Source: Chloroflexota bacterium
GTDB lineage: Bacteria; Chloroflexota; Anaerolineae; Aggregatilineales; Phototrophicaceae
Assembly (NCBI GenBank): GCA_028875245.1
Contig: JAPPEU010000025.1
Coordinates: forward strand, 1 to 64,000
Direction: 5' to 3'
DNA: 64,000 nt
Below the pieces are notes generated by a model. It was not told where the DNA came from. It was given only the letters and a program-made list of their open reading frames with translations, and did no database searches. Each line of letters starts with the position of its first letter. Position 1 is the first letter of the stretch. Below are positions 43,345 through 52,470 of this stretch, piece after piece. The translations under genes were made by a program, and so were the position numbers.

Positions 43345-45204
43345 TCAGACTGTTTGTTTCGCGTTCTGTTTGTTGGGTTTATCGTGCCGCCATACTGCGA
43401 AGACGAATCGCGGCAGCCGCGGCATACGGCGAAAGCGCCAGGGCTGGCGGGCGAGCCGGTAAAGCCATTCCAAGCCACGATTGCGCATCCAGCGCGGCGC
43501 GCGCGGCACGACGCCGGCGATGAAGTCAAGCGAGCCGCCGATGCCCATCGCCACCGCCACCTCCAGCCGCGGCAAGTTGCGCGCAATCCATTTTTCCTGC
43601 TTCGGCGCGCCATAAGCCACAAGCAAGATATCGGCGCCGCTTGCGTTCACCTTGGCGACAATCTTGTCTTCTTCGTCCTCGGCGGGGCTGCCCCCATAGG
43701 CGCCGGCGACGATCAGCCTTGGATGTTTTTCCCGCAATACCTTGGCGGCGCGTTCGGCAATACCCTCGGCCGCGCCGAGAAAGAAAATCTTCCAGCCCGC
43801 CGCCGCCGCGAATTGCGCGATCAGCGGGACGCCATCGGAGCCGGTAACGCGTTCCGGGATTGGCGCGCCAAGATATCGGCTCGCCCAGAGCAGGCCAACG
43901 CCATCAGGCACACAGAGGGCGGCACGATTCAGAATGTTGAAGAAAATGGAATCGCTCTGCGCGATCATGATGAACTCCGGATTCACCGTACAGACATGCT
44001 GCGCGCCCGCGCCCGCCGCGATCCACGCGCCGATTTGCTGCATCCAGCCCTCGTAGGTGATGGCATCGACGGGGACGTTGAGTATCTTCAGGCGGCTCTC
44101 GGCCCCGATCATCACGAGCTTGGACGCATCTGATGGCGCTGCCGGCTCTGGGGAGCGCCCTGGCTCAAGCATACGCGCGCAGGCTTCAAGCGCCCGAGCC
44201 GGGCTGACCAGCTTCATGCAGGTGCGCGCCTGGCAGCCATCGCGGGCGCCGATCCCATGCCCGACGTAGCTGCACGGGCTGCATTCGACGCCGCTGCTCA
44301 GCACGGTCGCGCGGCTTCCGATTGCCCAGGGGCGCCAGGCGGCCGGATTGCTCGGGCCGAATATGCTGACGACAGGGGTTCCTGTGGCCGCGGCGATGTG
44401 CATCACACCACTGTCCGCGCCGATGAAGAGCTTCGCGCGCGCGATGACATCGGCCAGTTGCGGCAGGCTGGTCTTTCCCACCAGATTAATCGGCTTCTCG
44501 TGCATAAGCGCTTCAAGCCGATGGCCGTCATCGGCGTCGCTCCCGACCAAGACTATCCGGGCGTCGTATTGCGCCTGCAAACCTTGAGCGACCGCTGCGA
44601 AGCTTTCCGCTGGCCAGCGCCGCGCTCTGCTGTAACCGCCGCTGCCCGCATGGACGACAATTTTCGCCTTGTTGGATGCGGCAAGTGTGCTGTCAGGGAA
44701 GGGTTCGCGCCTGACTTGCGCCGGCCGGGCGCCGCAGTCTGCGCCCAGCAGCGCGACGAGATTCAACCAATATTGCGCCTGGTGCAAAGCGCCGAAGCCC
44801 TTGTCGTCGATGGAGTCGGTGAGGAAGTGGACATTGTGATTCTTCAAGCCGATGATCCGCCGGGCGCCGCTCGCTTTCGCCAGCAGCCAAAACTTGAAGA
44901 CTCCCGCCCGCAGCGTGAAATGATGGAAGAAAACGATCGTGTCATAAACCGACGCCGTCAGACTCGCGAGCGCTCGCAGGTTGGCTGGCTGCATGAATTC
45001 GCGGCTGGCGCTGCGCCCCGACCGTCGGAATAGAATCCGCTTGTTGATCAAGCCCCCGGGCACGAGAGGCAGGGCCTGCTCGGAGGCAAGGAGGTCAATC
45101 TTCGCTTGCGGGCGCGCTTCACGCAAAGCGGCCATCGCCGGCGTCGTCAACACCAGATCGCCGATATCCGCCAATTGCACCAGTAGAATGCGCTCGCTCG
45201 CCAT
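43345..45204 (-). CDS. Fused GT9 heptosyltransferase-like and WecG/TagA-like glycosyltransferase
   Basis: 619 residues, two glycosyltransferases in one chain. Residues 1 to about 335: GT9 family, RILLVQLADIGDLVLTTPAMAAL at the start, VVHAGSGGYSRARRWPAESF and FIGADSGVMHIAAATGTPVVSIFGPSNP (donor site). Residues about 370-619: WecG/TagA/CpsF (GT26), VNPEFIMIAQ, PDGVGLLWASRYLG, RVTGSDGVP, YGAPKQEKWIARNLP and MGIGGSLDFIAGVVPRAPRWMRNRGLEWLYRL. The latter family adds ManNAc or related sugar to lipid-linked acceptors for surface polymers. The ATG at 45,204 gives the typical GT9 start; a GTG 24 bases upstream is possible. No frame break at the junction. Confidence 0.9.
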   Translation of the reverse strand: MASERILLVQLADIGDLVLTTPAMAALREARPQAKIDLLASEQALPLVPGGLINKRILFRRSGRSASREFMQPANLRALASLTASVYDTIVFFHHFTLRAGVFKFWLLAKASGARRIIGLKNHNVHFLTDSIDDKGFGALHQAQYWLNLVALLGADCGARPAQVRREPFPDSTLAASNKAKIVVHAGSGGYSRARRWPAESFAAVAQGLQAQYDARIVLVGSDADDGHRLEALMHEKPINLVGKTSLPQLADVIARAKLFIGADSGVMHIAAATGTPVVSIFGPSNPAAWRPWAIGSRATVLSSGVECSPCSYVGHGIGARDGCQARTCMKLVSPARALEACARMLEPGRSPEPAAPSDASKLVMIGAESRLKILNVPVDAITYEGWMQQIGAWIAAGAGAQHVCTVNPEFIMIAQSDSIFFNILNRAALCVPDGVGLLWASRYLGAPIPERVTGSDGVPLIAQFAAAAGWKIFFLGAAEGIAERAAKVLREKHPRLIVAGAYGGSPAEDEEDKIVAKVNASGADILLVAYGAPKQEKWIARNLPRLEVAVAMGIGGSLDFIAGVVPRAPRWMRNRGLEWLYRLARQPWRFRRMPRLPRFVFAVWRHDKPNKQNAKQTV

Positions 45205-45236
45205 AAGATTCGTTTCGATAGGTCGCACTCATTTTA

Positions 45237-46367
45237 TCAGATTGCCGCTTGACGATCTTTCGCGCCTTTGATTGCCTCGTCGAAGGCCGCCAGCACTTTT
45301 GCGGCAGCCACGCTCCAACTGAAGCGCCCGGCGCGCCGGAAACCGCGCGCGACCAAGCCAGCGCGCAGGCCCTCGTCATCGCTGCAGCGCCCCATAGCCG
45401 CCGCGATGTCCGCGACATCCAGGGGGTCGACCAGCAGGCCGGCGTCGCCGACCAGTTCGCGCAAGCTGGAGGTCTTGCTGGCGATCACCGGGCAGCCGCA
45501 ATGCATCGCCTCGACGACGGGGAATCCAAAACCTTCGTACAAGCTGGGAAATACGAGAGCGGTCGCCCCGGCGAGCAAACCGCTTTTATCGGCCTCGTCA
45601 ATGTAGCCGGTGACGTGGACATTGTCCGCGCCTTCAAGCCAGGTTTCATCGAACAGCCAGCCCTTTGCGCCCGCCAGGACCAGCGCTCCGTCATGGTCTT
45701 CGCGCCAGCGGCGGAATGCCTGAATCAGCCGCTGTATGTTCTTGCGCGGCTGCAACGTGCCGATGAAGAGAAAATACCGCTGCGGCAGGCCATACTTGGC
45801 GCGCGTGGAATCGATGGCGGCGGCCGCGGATTTTGCATCGAGGGCGTCAACACCCGGATAGACGATGCGAATCTTGCCAGCCGGCGTGTTGTAGAAACGG
45901 CCGAGGTCATTAGCGGTCGCTTGGCTGTCCGCCAAGACCAGCGCGGCCCGCGCCTGGCTGTAACGGGTCGTGATGTCCAGATAGAGACGCTGAAGCGCGG
46001 GATGAGCGGCGGGGAAGTGTTTGTAGCCCAGGTCGTGCACGGTAACGATGGCTTTGCCGGGGAAGAAAATCGGCAGGCTGTGCGCCGGCACAAAACTGAG
46101 CGCGGGCTTGGCTTTCCATAGCGCCGCCGCCCAGCGCAGATGTGTCCACAACCGTGGCGACTTCAAGACATACACGTTCACATGCCGCGATTCATCAAAG
46201 AGATCCGCCGGGGGCTCGTCGCGGAAGTACAGCGAGAGGCGATAAGGCTCGCGGCGCGATTCATTTGCTGTGATGAGCGACTGGATTAGACGAAGGGCGT
46301 AATTTTCCGTGCCCGTTGGCCGCGCCCTTGTGCTGCGGCTGGCGTCAATGGCTATCGTGCCTGGCAT
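45237..46367 (-). CDS. Glycosyltransferase family 4 (group 1)
   Basis: 376 residues, GT-B fold. N-terminal IAIDASRSTRARPTGTENYALRLIQSL is the usual acceptor-side Gly loop of GT4. HDLGYKHFP sits mid N-domain. The C-terminal donor site is FPSLYEGFGFPVVEAMHCGCPVIASKTSSLREL, the E-x7-E motif. It likely transfers a sugar in assembly of a surface polysaccharide; linkage unknown. It lies between the UDP-sugar dehydrogenase and the fused transferase, 32 bases before the ATG of the latter. Confidence 0.9.
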   Translation of the reverse strand: MPGTIAIDASRSTRARPTGTENYALRLIQSLITANESRREPYRLSLYFRDEPPADLFDESRHVNVYVLKSPRLWTHLRWAAALWKAKPALSFVPAHSLPIFFPGKAIVTVHDLGYKHFPAAHPALQRLYLDITTRYSQARAALVLADSQATANDLGRFYNTPAGKIRIVYPGVDALDAKSAAAAIDSTRAKYGLPQRYFLFIGTLQPRKNIQRLIQAFRRWREDHDGALVLAGAKGWLFDETWLEGADNVHVTGYIDEADKSGLLAGATALVFPSLYEGFGFPVVEAMHCGCPVIASKTSSLRELVGDAGLLVDPLDVADIAAAMGRCSDDEGLRAGLVARGFRRAGRFSWSVAAAKVLAAFDEAIKGAKDRQAAI

Positions 46368-46418
46368 TACAGGGCTTGCTCTTGCCTGAGGTCGACATCG
46401 CTTCGCATGCGCCCCTCG

Positions 46419-47729
46419 TCACAAGCTGATGATATGCCCGTCGCGGCGGTCACGGTAAACATGGCGCGTATCAACGAGGACCTTGCTGTTGCGCGCTATC
46501 TCTTCCCAGTCGAAGGCGGCGTGATCGGTGACGACCACGACGCAATGGGCATCGCGCAGCAGCTGCGCGCTGTAGCTTTTCGCTTGCAAACGAAGTTCGC
46601 TCTCCAACTGAATCTGCGGCACATGCGGGTCACAATAGGCGACTTCGGCCCCGCGCTGGCGCAGCAGGCTGATGATATCCAGCGCCGGGCTCTCGCGGAC
46701 ATCGTCGACGTTCGCTTTGTAGGCGGCGCCCAGGATCAAGATCCGCGAACCGCGCACCGCCCGCTCTTGATTGTTCAGCGCCTCGGTGATTTTATCGATC
46801 ACATAATAGGGCATTGCGGTATTAATCTCGCTGGCCAATTCGATGAAGCGGGCTTTGTAATTGAGCGTCTTCAGTTTCCAGCTCAGATAATGCGGGTCGA
46901 CCGGAATGCAATGGCCGCCGAGGCCGGGGCCGGGGTAGAAGGGCATGTAGCCGAAGGGTTTGCTGGCGGCCGCTTGAATCACCTCCCAGACATCAATATC
47001 AAGTTTATCGCACATCAGCGCCATCTCGTTGACCAGCCCGATGTTGACCGCGCGGAAGGTATTCTCCAGCAATTTGACCATCTCCGCGGCCGTCGGCGAC
47101 GAGACTTTGATGATCTGATCGACTGCCGATTCGTACAGGGCTGTCGCGACTTCGGCGCAATTCGCCGTGATGCCGCCGACCACCTTGGGCGTATTGCGCA
47201 CGGTATACCTGGCGTTGCCGGGGTCAATACGCTCAGGCGAGTAGGCGATGAAGAAATCTTCGCCGACCGTGAAAGCGCCGCCGACAATCTCGGGGAGAAT
47301 GATTTCTTCGGTTGTGCCCGGGTAAGTCGTGCTTTCCAGGACGATCAGCATGCCCTGACGCCGAATCCGGGCGATTGATCGCGCTGCGTCTATGATGTAT
47401 GACATATCCGGATCGCGAGTTTTTCGCAGGGGCGTCGGCACGCAGATGCTGATAGCATCGACGGCCCGCAGGGCGTCATAACTCGCGCTGGCGCAGAATT
47501 TGCCATTGGCGACCCAATGGTGAACGCGCTCGCTGGAAACATCGTCGATATAGCTGCGGCCTTGGTTAAGCTGCCGAACCTTATGCCTATCGACATCTAT
47601 GCCGGTGACGTTGAAGCCCGCCTCAGCGAACTCCACCGCCAGCGGAAGACCGACATAGCCCAGGCCGACGACCCCGACCCGCGCCTCGCGGTCAGCGATT
47701 TTTTGCAGCAGATTGTGCTTGTCGCTCAT
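46419..47729 (-). CDS. Nucleotide-sugar dehydrogenase, UDP-GlcNAc (WbpA/TviB) type
   Basis: 436 residues. Oxidises the C6 hydroxyl of a UDP-hexosamine to the uronic acid with two NAD. The Rossmann start is RVGVVGLGYVGLPLAVEFAEAG. The active-site cysteine lies in PGPGLGGHCIPVDPHYLSWK, a pattern that matches WbpA/TviB and not UDP-glucose dehydrogenases (GGxCxPKD). The C-terminal domain has LILGAAYKANVDDVRESPALDI. The first gene of the glycan cluster. A TATAAT at 47,763-47,768 on the minus strand, about 35 bases upstream, may be its -10 box. Confidence 0.93.
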   Translation of the reverse strand: MSDKHNLLQKIADREARVGVVGLGYVGLPLAVEFAEAGFNVTGIDVDRHKVRQLNQGRSYIDDVSSERVHHWVANGKFCASASYDALRAVDAISICVPTPLRKTRDPDMSYIIDAARSIARIRRQGMLIVLESTTYPGTTEEIILPEIVGGAFTVGEDFFIAYSPERIDPGNARYTVRNTPKVVGGITANCAEVATALYESAVDQIIKVSSPTAAEMVKLLENTFRAVNIGLVNEMALMCDKLDIDVWEVIQAAASKPFGYMPFYPGPGLGGHCIPVDPHYLSWKLKTLNYKARFIELASEINTAMPYYVIDKITEALNNQERAVRGSRILILGAAYKANVDDVRESPALDIISLLRQRGAEVAYCDPHVPQIQLESELRLQAKSYSAQLLRDAHCVVVVTDHAAFDWEEIARNSKVLVDTRHVYRDRRDGHIISL

Positions 47730-47762
47730 GGCAGCCCTGTCGCAAAGCGGCGTCTTGCCGCG

Positions 47763-47768
47763 ATTATA
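47763..47768 (-). promoter_or_regulatory. Probable -10 element of the glycan cluster
   Basis: TATAAT on the minus strand, about 35 bases before the dehydrogenase ATG. The region 17 bases further upstream reads TGTGGC, a poor -35. Position and perfect -10 support a promoter here despite that. Confidence 0.35.
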
Positions 47769-47793
47769 GTACGCGCTCGCGCTGCGCCACAGG

Positions 47794-48068
47794 CTAAATT
47801 AGCGTATGCTGCGGAGGGGCGAAGCTCTCTAAGAATTGACGCTGGAAGAGGAGAAACAGGATGACCAACGGGCCGATGACACTGAGCGTGCCCGCCATCA
47901 GCTGTCCGTAAAACGCGCCTTGATCGGTCGTCTTGATGAGCTTGTTCAGCCCGACCGTCAGCGGCCTGATCTCGGCCGAACGCGTGATGATGAAGGGCCA
48001 GAGAAATTCGTTCCAGTGAGAGCTGACGGAGACTAGCGCAAAAGCCAGAATGGACGGGCGTTTCAGCG
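47794..48068 (-). pseudogene. Truncated sugar ABC permease (MalG/UgpE family), C-terminal remnant
   Basis: Only the last 90 or so residues of a binding-protein-dependent permease remain: RPSILAFALVSVSSHWNEFLWPFIITRSAEIRPLTVGL, then a final hydrophobic helix SVIGPLVILFLLFQRQF. Family members have about 280 residues. The first 190, including the EAA loop core that contacts the ATPase, are missing. The frame can be extended upstream to 48,168 but that stretch resembles nothing. No ATPase or binding protein is nearby. It appears to be a relic of a lost sugar importer. Confidence 0.78.
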
Positions 48069-48216
48069 AAAAGCCCCTACAGATTCCTATTTTTGCGGGT
48101 TCGTAATTTTGTGTGAGCCGAGTTGTCACTCGCGAGCGGCTGCGGTGAAAAATCAGTTCAGCGTTCACTAAAGCGACTGTGTCCCCCCGATGCTTGCCGC
48201 CCCCGCAGTCACTGGC

Positions 48217-49023
48217 TCAAACGCCGATATCGCGCCGCTCATACCGGTAGAGCGAAGCCAGCAGAAGCAGGACTGACAAGCCGACATAACCGGCGATATG
48301 CGGCCAGATGAAACCTTGTGCCAGGATATCACCGGCGTTGTAGTAGGTGAGAAAGGATATGACGCCCAGCGGCTCGGCAACCGTGCCCTCAGCGGCCAGG
48401 CCGATCGTCTGCAGCATGTAACTGGCGATCACGAAGGCGGTGACGATGCCGAGCGCCACCACGCGCCGCCGCGCGAGGACCGCAATCAGCATCGTTGCCG
48501 CCATGATGAAGACCATCAGCGGTATCAAATAGAAGGTCACTTCTGCCAGCCGCAGCACATCCAATTCCACGCCGCCGAACAGCACGCCGATATGCAGCCC
48601 CAGGTAGATCAGCAGGACGACCCCGACGCAGCTGACGCCGTAAGCCAGGAACTTCTCAACGATGACGCGCGCCCGCTCAATCGGCAAGCTAAGCAAGACA
48701 TCCATCGTGCCGCTGTCTTCTTCGTTGGCGGTGATGCGCATGCCCATGACGACCGGGTAGACAGCGAAGATCAGCGCCGATTTGCCGAAGAAGCCAATGG
48801 CGACGAAGCCTTCGTTGGTGGCGAAAATCTCCAATTCCTGGCCGACGCCGATCATAGCGAGAATCACCGGCGGAAAGCTCTCGAGCAGGTTGCGCATATC
48901 CTGCATATTAAAGAGCGGCACCATAATGACGACGAGAATCGCCATCGCCGACAAACCGACGCCCCAGTAGACCATTTGCTTCCAGGTTGTTTTCAAGGTC
49001 TCGATGAATACTGAACCAATCAT
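48217..49023 (-). CDS. ABC-2-type transporter permease B
   Basis: 268 residues, six predicted membrane helices. It has TTWKQMVYWGVGL at the N-terminus and GTMDVLLSLPIERARVIVEKF between helices, as in ABC-2 permeases of the NatB/YhaP-like type. It is a paralogue of the gene just upstream (49,035-49,841): same length, matching positions for these motifs and for the C-terminal RRDIGV/SRDIGI. GGAGG precedes the ATG at 49,023. A longer frame starting at 49,470 is not real. Operon with the ATPase gene; likely heterodimeric channel; substrate unknown. Confidence 0.88.
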   Translation of the reverse strand: MIGSVFIETLKTTWKQMVYWGVGLSAMAILVVIMVPLFNMQDMRNLLESFPPVILAMIGVGQELEIFATNEGFVAIGFFGKSALIFAVYPVVMGMRITANEEDSGTMDVLLSLPIERARVIVEKFLAYGVSCVGVVLLIYLGLHIGVLFGGVELDVLRLAEVTFYLIPLMVFIMAATMLIAVLARRRVVALGIVTAFVIASYMLQTIGLAAEGTVAEPLGVISFLTYYNAGDILAQGFIWPHIAGYVGLSVLLLLASLYRYERRDIGV

Positions 49024-49034
49024 TATCCGGCCTC

Positions 49035-49841
49035 CTAAATGCCGATATCGCGGCTGACAAATATTCTGAGCGACAGGGCGAAACCGATTAGCACGGTGGC
49101 GATTATTATGAAGGAATCCGCCGGGTTGTAGCTGCCGAGCACGAAGGCTTCGCCGTGTATGTAACTGAAGTACGAGACGCTCTCCATGAAATCGGTAATG
49201 GCGCCGCTGGCTGATGCCCCGATGGCGTTGAATATATAGCTGACGACGACGAAGGCGGCCGAAAAGCCAATCGCCATGGCGCGCCTGCGAAACGCGGTCG
49301 CCAGCAAGCAGGTGACCGTCATCACGAGCAGCGCGGCGGGATACAAGTTCAGTATGCTCTTGAAAATCACGTCGAGCGACGCGTCGACACTCATGCCCAT
49401 GATGCCGGCGATTGTGATCAGCGCGCAGAGCAATACGATCCCCAAGCCAATCAGCGCGAAGCCGATCCAACGTTCAAGCAAGTATGCCGCGCGTGAAATC
49501 GGCAGCGACAGGATAACGTCCATTAAGCCCGACTGCTCGTCGTTCGCGCAGATATTCAAGCCGGCCATCACCGCGAATACCGACAAGAATATCGCCGCTT
49601 CTGATACAAATACCGAGACGATCCAGCCTTCCGCCGTTGTCAAAAGCGCGATATCGCTGACGCCGAATGCCTGCAGCATGGCGGGCGGCATGGCCTGGAG
49701 CAGGTCGGCATAACCCGAAATGATATCCGGGCTCATGGCGATGAAATCGATGTAGAGCCCGAGCACGCCCAGCCCGACTCCCCAATAAAGAATCTGCTTC
49801 CAGGAAGTGCGCAGCGTGTTTCCAACTACGATGCCCGTCAT
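49035..49841 (-). CDS. ABC-2-type transporter permease A
   Basis: 268 residues, six membrane helices. Contains TSWKQILYWGVGL and LMDVILSLPISRAAYLLERW, paired with equivalent motifs in its downstream paralogue. It lies two bases after the ATPase gene, indicating translational coupling. Two paralogous permeases with one ATPase suggest a heterodimeric channel. The exported compound is unknown; lipid, peptide or drug are all possible. Confidence 0.88.
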   Translation of the reverse strand: MTGIVVGNTLRTSWKQILYWGVGLGVLGLYIDFIAMSPDIISGYADLLQAMPPAMLQAFGVSDIALLTTAEGWIVSVFVSEAAIFLSVFAVMAGLNICANDEQSGLMDVILSLPISRAAYLLERWIGFALIGLGIVLLCALITIAGIMGMSVDASLDVIFKSILNLYPAALLVMTVTCLLATAFRRRAMAIGFSAAFVVVSYIFNAIGASASGAITDFMESVSYFSYIHGEAFVLGSYNPADSFIIIATVLIGFALSLRIFVSRDIGI

Positions 49842-49843
49842 GA

Positions 49844-50773
49844 TCAGCTCTCCTTGTCGCCGCTGTAAAAGGCCAGGAAAATCTCTTCAAGCGACGGCTC
49901 TTCAACGTGCAGCGTTTCCACGTAGCCGCTGCTGATAGCCCGCAGCAGCGGGTCAAAGTCGCCCAGCATGCGCATGCGGATCCGTGCCCCATTTGTGCTG
50001 ACGTCCGTGATGGAGGGCAGCGCCTCCAACTGCTGCGGCAAGCCGGCGGGAATGGCGTCGCGGAAGGTCACATCCACCCAGTGGAACTCGACGTTGGTGA
50101 TTTTTTCGACCGATTCGACCGCCTTCAGTTCGCCATCGCGCAAGATGCCGACGCGGTCGCAGATGGCTTGCACCTCGCTCAAGACATGCGAGGACAGGAA
50201 GACCGTTTTCCCTTTGTCGCGGTATTCATCCATCATCTCATGGAAGGTCTGCTGAACCAGCGGGTCCAGCCCGCCGGTCGGCTCATCGAGAATCAGCAAC
50301 TCCGGCGAGTGCATCATCGCGATGACCAGGCCCAGCTTTCGTTTGTTGCCCGATGAGAGATCCCGCACGCGTTTGCTCGTATCGAGATTGAGGCGTTCCG
50401 CCAGCTCGTCGGCATGCTTGGCGATCCCTTTTGCATCGCCGCGGACCGACCCGACGTAGTCGATGATTTGACGGCCCGTGCGCCCCTCCCATAATGTCAA
50501 TTCGCCGGGCAGGAAGCCGATGCGCCGATGGATCTCGACGCTGTCATTGCGAATATCCAGGCCGAAGATCCTGGCCGAGCCGGCGCTGGGTCGAATCAAG
50601 TCGAGCAGCAGGCGAATGGTTGTCGTCTTGCCGGCGCCATTGGGACCCAGATAGCCGAATATCTCGCCGCGATTGACACGGAGATCAAGACGATTCAGCG
50701 CCAAAGTCCCTTTATCGCCCGAGCCATAAGTCTTCGAAAGTCCGCTGATCTCGATCACTGAATCGGACGCCAT
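49844..50773 (-). CDS. ABC transporter ATPase for the paired permeases
   Basis: 309 residues. GPNGAGKTTTIRLLLDL is Walker A, LSSGNKRKLGLVIAMMHSPELLILDEPTGGLDP contains the signature and Walker B. The C-terminal extension of about 80 residues (about 225-309) is typical of drug or sodium exporter ATPases (DrrA/NatA type). First gene of the three-gene set; 70 bases of AT-rich upstream sequence may carry its promoter. ATG at 50,773. Confidence 0.93.
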   Translation of the reverse strand: MASDSVIEISGLSKTYGSGDKGTLALNRLDLRVNRGEIFGYLGPNGAGKTTTIRLLLDLIRPSAGSARIFGLDIRNDSVEIHRRIGFLPGELTLWEGRTGRQIIDYVGSVRGDAKGIAKHADELAERLNLDTSKRVRDLSSGNKRKLGLVIAMMHSPELLILDEPTGGLDPLVQQTFHEMMDEYRDKGKTVFLSSHVLSEVQAICDRVGILRDGELKAVESVEKITNVEFHWVDVTFRDAIPAGLPQQLEALPSITDVSTNGARIRMRMLGDFDPLLRAISSGYVETLHVEEPSLEEIFLAFYSGDKES

Positions 50774-50947
50774 ATTTCTCTCCTAATCGGGGGCGCAACC
50801 GTGCGAGACATCTGCGCAACCCGCCTTCAATCTAAGTCGATTATAGACTTTGCCTGAAATCGTTGTCAACGAGAATCGAAGCATCCCCCGATTTTTGGGG
50901 CCTGGCAATCACGCGTCGAAAGGCGATATGAAGATGAAAGACAGCAA

Positions 50948-52360
50948 CTAGCTCATAACATCCATGCCGCCGAGATATGGCCGCAAGACCTCCGGTATCT
51001 GGATGCTGCCGTCAGCGCGCTGGTAATTCTCCATGATCGCGATCATCACGCGGGGCGTCGCCAAACCGCTGCCGTTGAGCGTGTGCAGGTAGCGCGTCTT
51101 GCGCGTCCCGCTTGGGTAGTAGCGCAGCATCGCCCGCCGCGCCTGAAAGTCTTCGGTATTGCTGCAGGAGCTGACCTCGAGCCATTCCCCGCAGCCCGGC
51201 GACCACATCTCGATGTCATATTTCTTCGTCGCGCTGAAACCGAGATCGCCAGTGACGATCTCCAGCCGGCGATACGGGATCTCCAGCTGCGCGCAGATCG
51301 CCTCCGCTTGCGCCGTCATCGTTTCCAGCTCGTCGTAGCTCGTTTCCGGCGCGGAAAATTTGAACATCTCCACTTTCTCAAATTGATGCACGCGCTTGAT
51401 GCCGCGGACATCGCGCCCGGCGCTGGCTTTCTCGCTGCGGAAGCAGGGACTGTGCGCGACATAATTCCGGGGCAGCTCGGCTTCTTCCAGGATTTCGCCG
51501 CGGTGCAAATTGGCGATGGCGACCTCGGCCGTTGGAATCAGATACTTGTCCTCATCGGCCAGCGAGAAGACGGTGTCCTGAAACTTGGGAAACTGCGCCG
51601 CGCCATAGAGCATGTCGCCATGAACCAGGTAGGGCACATAAACTTCGGTGTAGCCGTTCACCCGCGCCGCATCGAGAAAAAAGCTGATCAGCGCCCGCTG
51701 CAAGCGCGCCCCCCAATCTTTGAGGGTGTAATAGCGGCTGCCCGCCAGCTTGACGCCCCGCTCAAAGTCGATGATGTCCAGCGCGGGACCGAGCTCCCAA
51801 TGCGGCTTCGGCTCGAAGTCGAATTCGCGCAGGCTGCCTTGCATCGGGCCGGGAATGTTGTCGTCTTCGCTGTCGGCGACGGGGACGTTTTCATGCGGCA
51901 AGTTGGGAATCCAGAGCATGTGCTCATTCAGCTCGGCTTCGATTCTGTCGATTTGACGGAAGCCTTCGTCGATGTCGTAGCCCATGCCGCGGAGCTTGTT
52001 GATGAGTTCATCAAAGGCTGCTTTTGCTTCGGTCTGCTCGCCCTGGGCCGCCGCCTCGGAGCCGTCCATCAGTCGGCTTGCCCGGTCAAAGTCGCGCGCG
52101 CCGAGCGCGGCCGCCGCCATTTGCGCCCGCTGTGACTTTTCCGCGTCCGTCAAGGTCTTGTTGCCGCGGAGCGCCCCCATCGCGCGGTTGAGCTTGTTGC
52201 GGGCCGCTTGCGCCGTTTCGACGCGCGTTCGCGTTTCGCGCCGCTGCGCATCCAAGGCGACGATGGAATCGATCCGCGCCAACGCGCTCTCATCGTTCAG
52301 TTTCACCATCTGTTCCTTGACCCAAGCCGGCTTGCTGCGGATCAGCGCGATATCGAGCAT
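50948..52360 (-). CDS. serS: Seryl-tRNA synthetase
   Basis: 470 residues. Class II synthetase with motif 2 in the region PCFRSEKASAGRDVRGIKRVHQFEKVEMF and motif 3 GSGLATPRVMIAIMENYQ. The N-terminal coiled-coil arm that grips the long variable arm of tRNA-Ser is about 40 residues longer than in E. coli (which has about 430 residues). All three class II motifs look complete. Start ATG at 52,360 gives LDIALIRSKPAWVKEQM, the family N-terminus. Confidence 0.96.
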   Translation of the reverse strand: MLDIALIRSKPAWVKEQMVKLNDESALARIDSIVALDAQRRETRTRVETAQAARNKLNRAMGALRGNKTLTDAEKSQRAQMAAAALGARDFDRASRLMDGSEAAAQGEQTEAKAAFDELINKLRGMGYDIDEGFRQIDRIEAELNEHMLWIPNLPHENVPVADSEDDNIPGPMQGSLREFDFEPKPHWELGPALDIIDFERGVKLAGSRYYTLKDWGARLQRALISFFLDAARVNGYTEVYVPYLVHGDMLYGAAQFPKFQDTVFSLADEDKYLIPTAEVAIANLHRGEILEEAELPRNYVAHSPCFRSEKASAGRDVRGIKRVHQFEKVEMFKFSAPETSYDELETMTAQAEAICAQLEIPYRRLEIVTGDLGFSATKKYDIEMWSPGCGEWLEVSSCSNTEDFQARRAMLRYYPSGTRKTRYLHTLNGSGLATPRVMIAIMENYQRADGSIQIPEVLRPYLGGMDVMS

Positions 52361-52470
52361 TTTTGGACGGCCTCCTTGCGATTTTGGCTGAGCGTCAATT
52401 CGGCAGGTATTGTGCCTTTGTCAAGCGCCGCGGGCAATAGTCGGATAAGCTCGCAATGTCGGTCGGCTTC

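Noticed and set aside
49024..49470. N-terminal extension of ABC-2 permease B
   Set aside because: It is an out-of-frame shadow of permease A; GGAGG at the 49,023 ATG marks the real start.
51083..52135. Long plus-strand frame opposite serS
   Set aside because: Shadow of serS codons, with no motif and no ribosome site.
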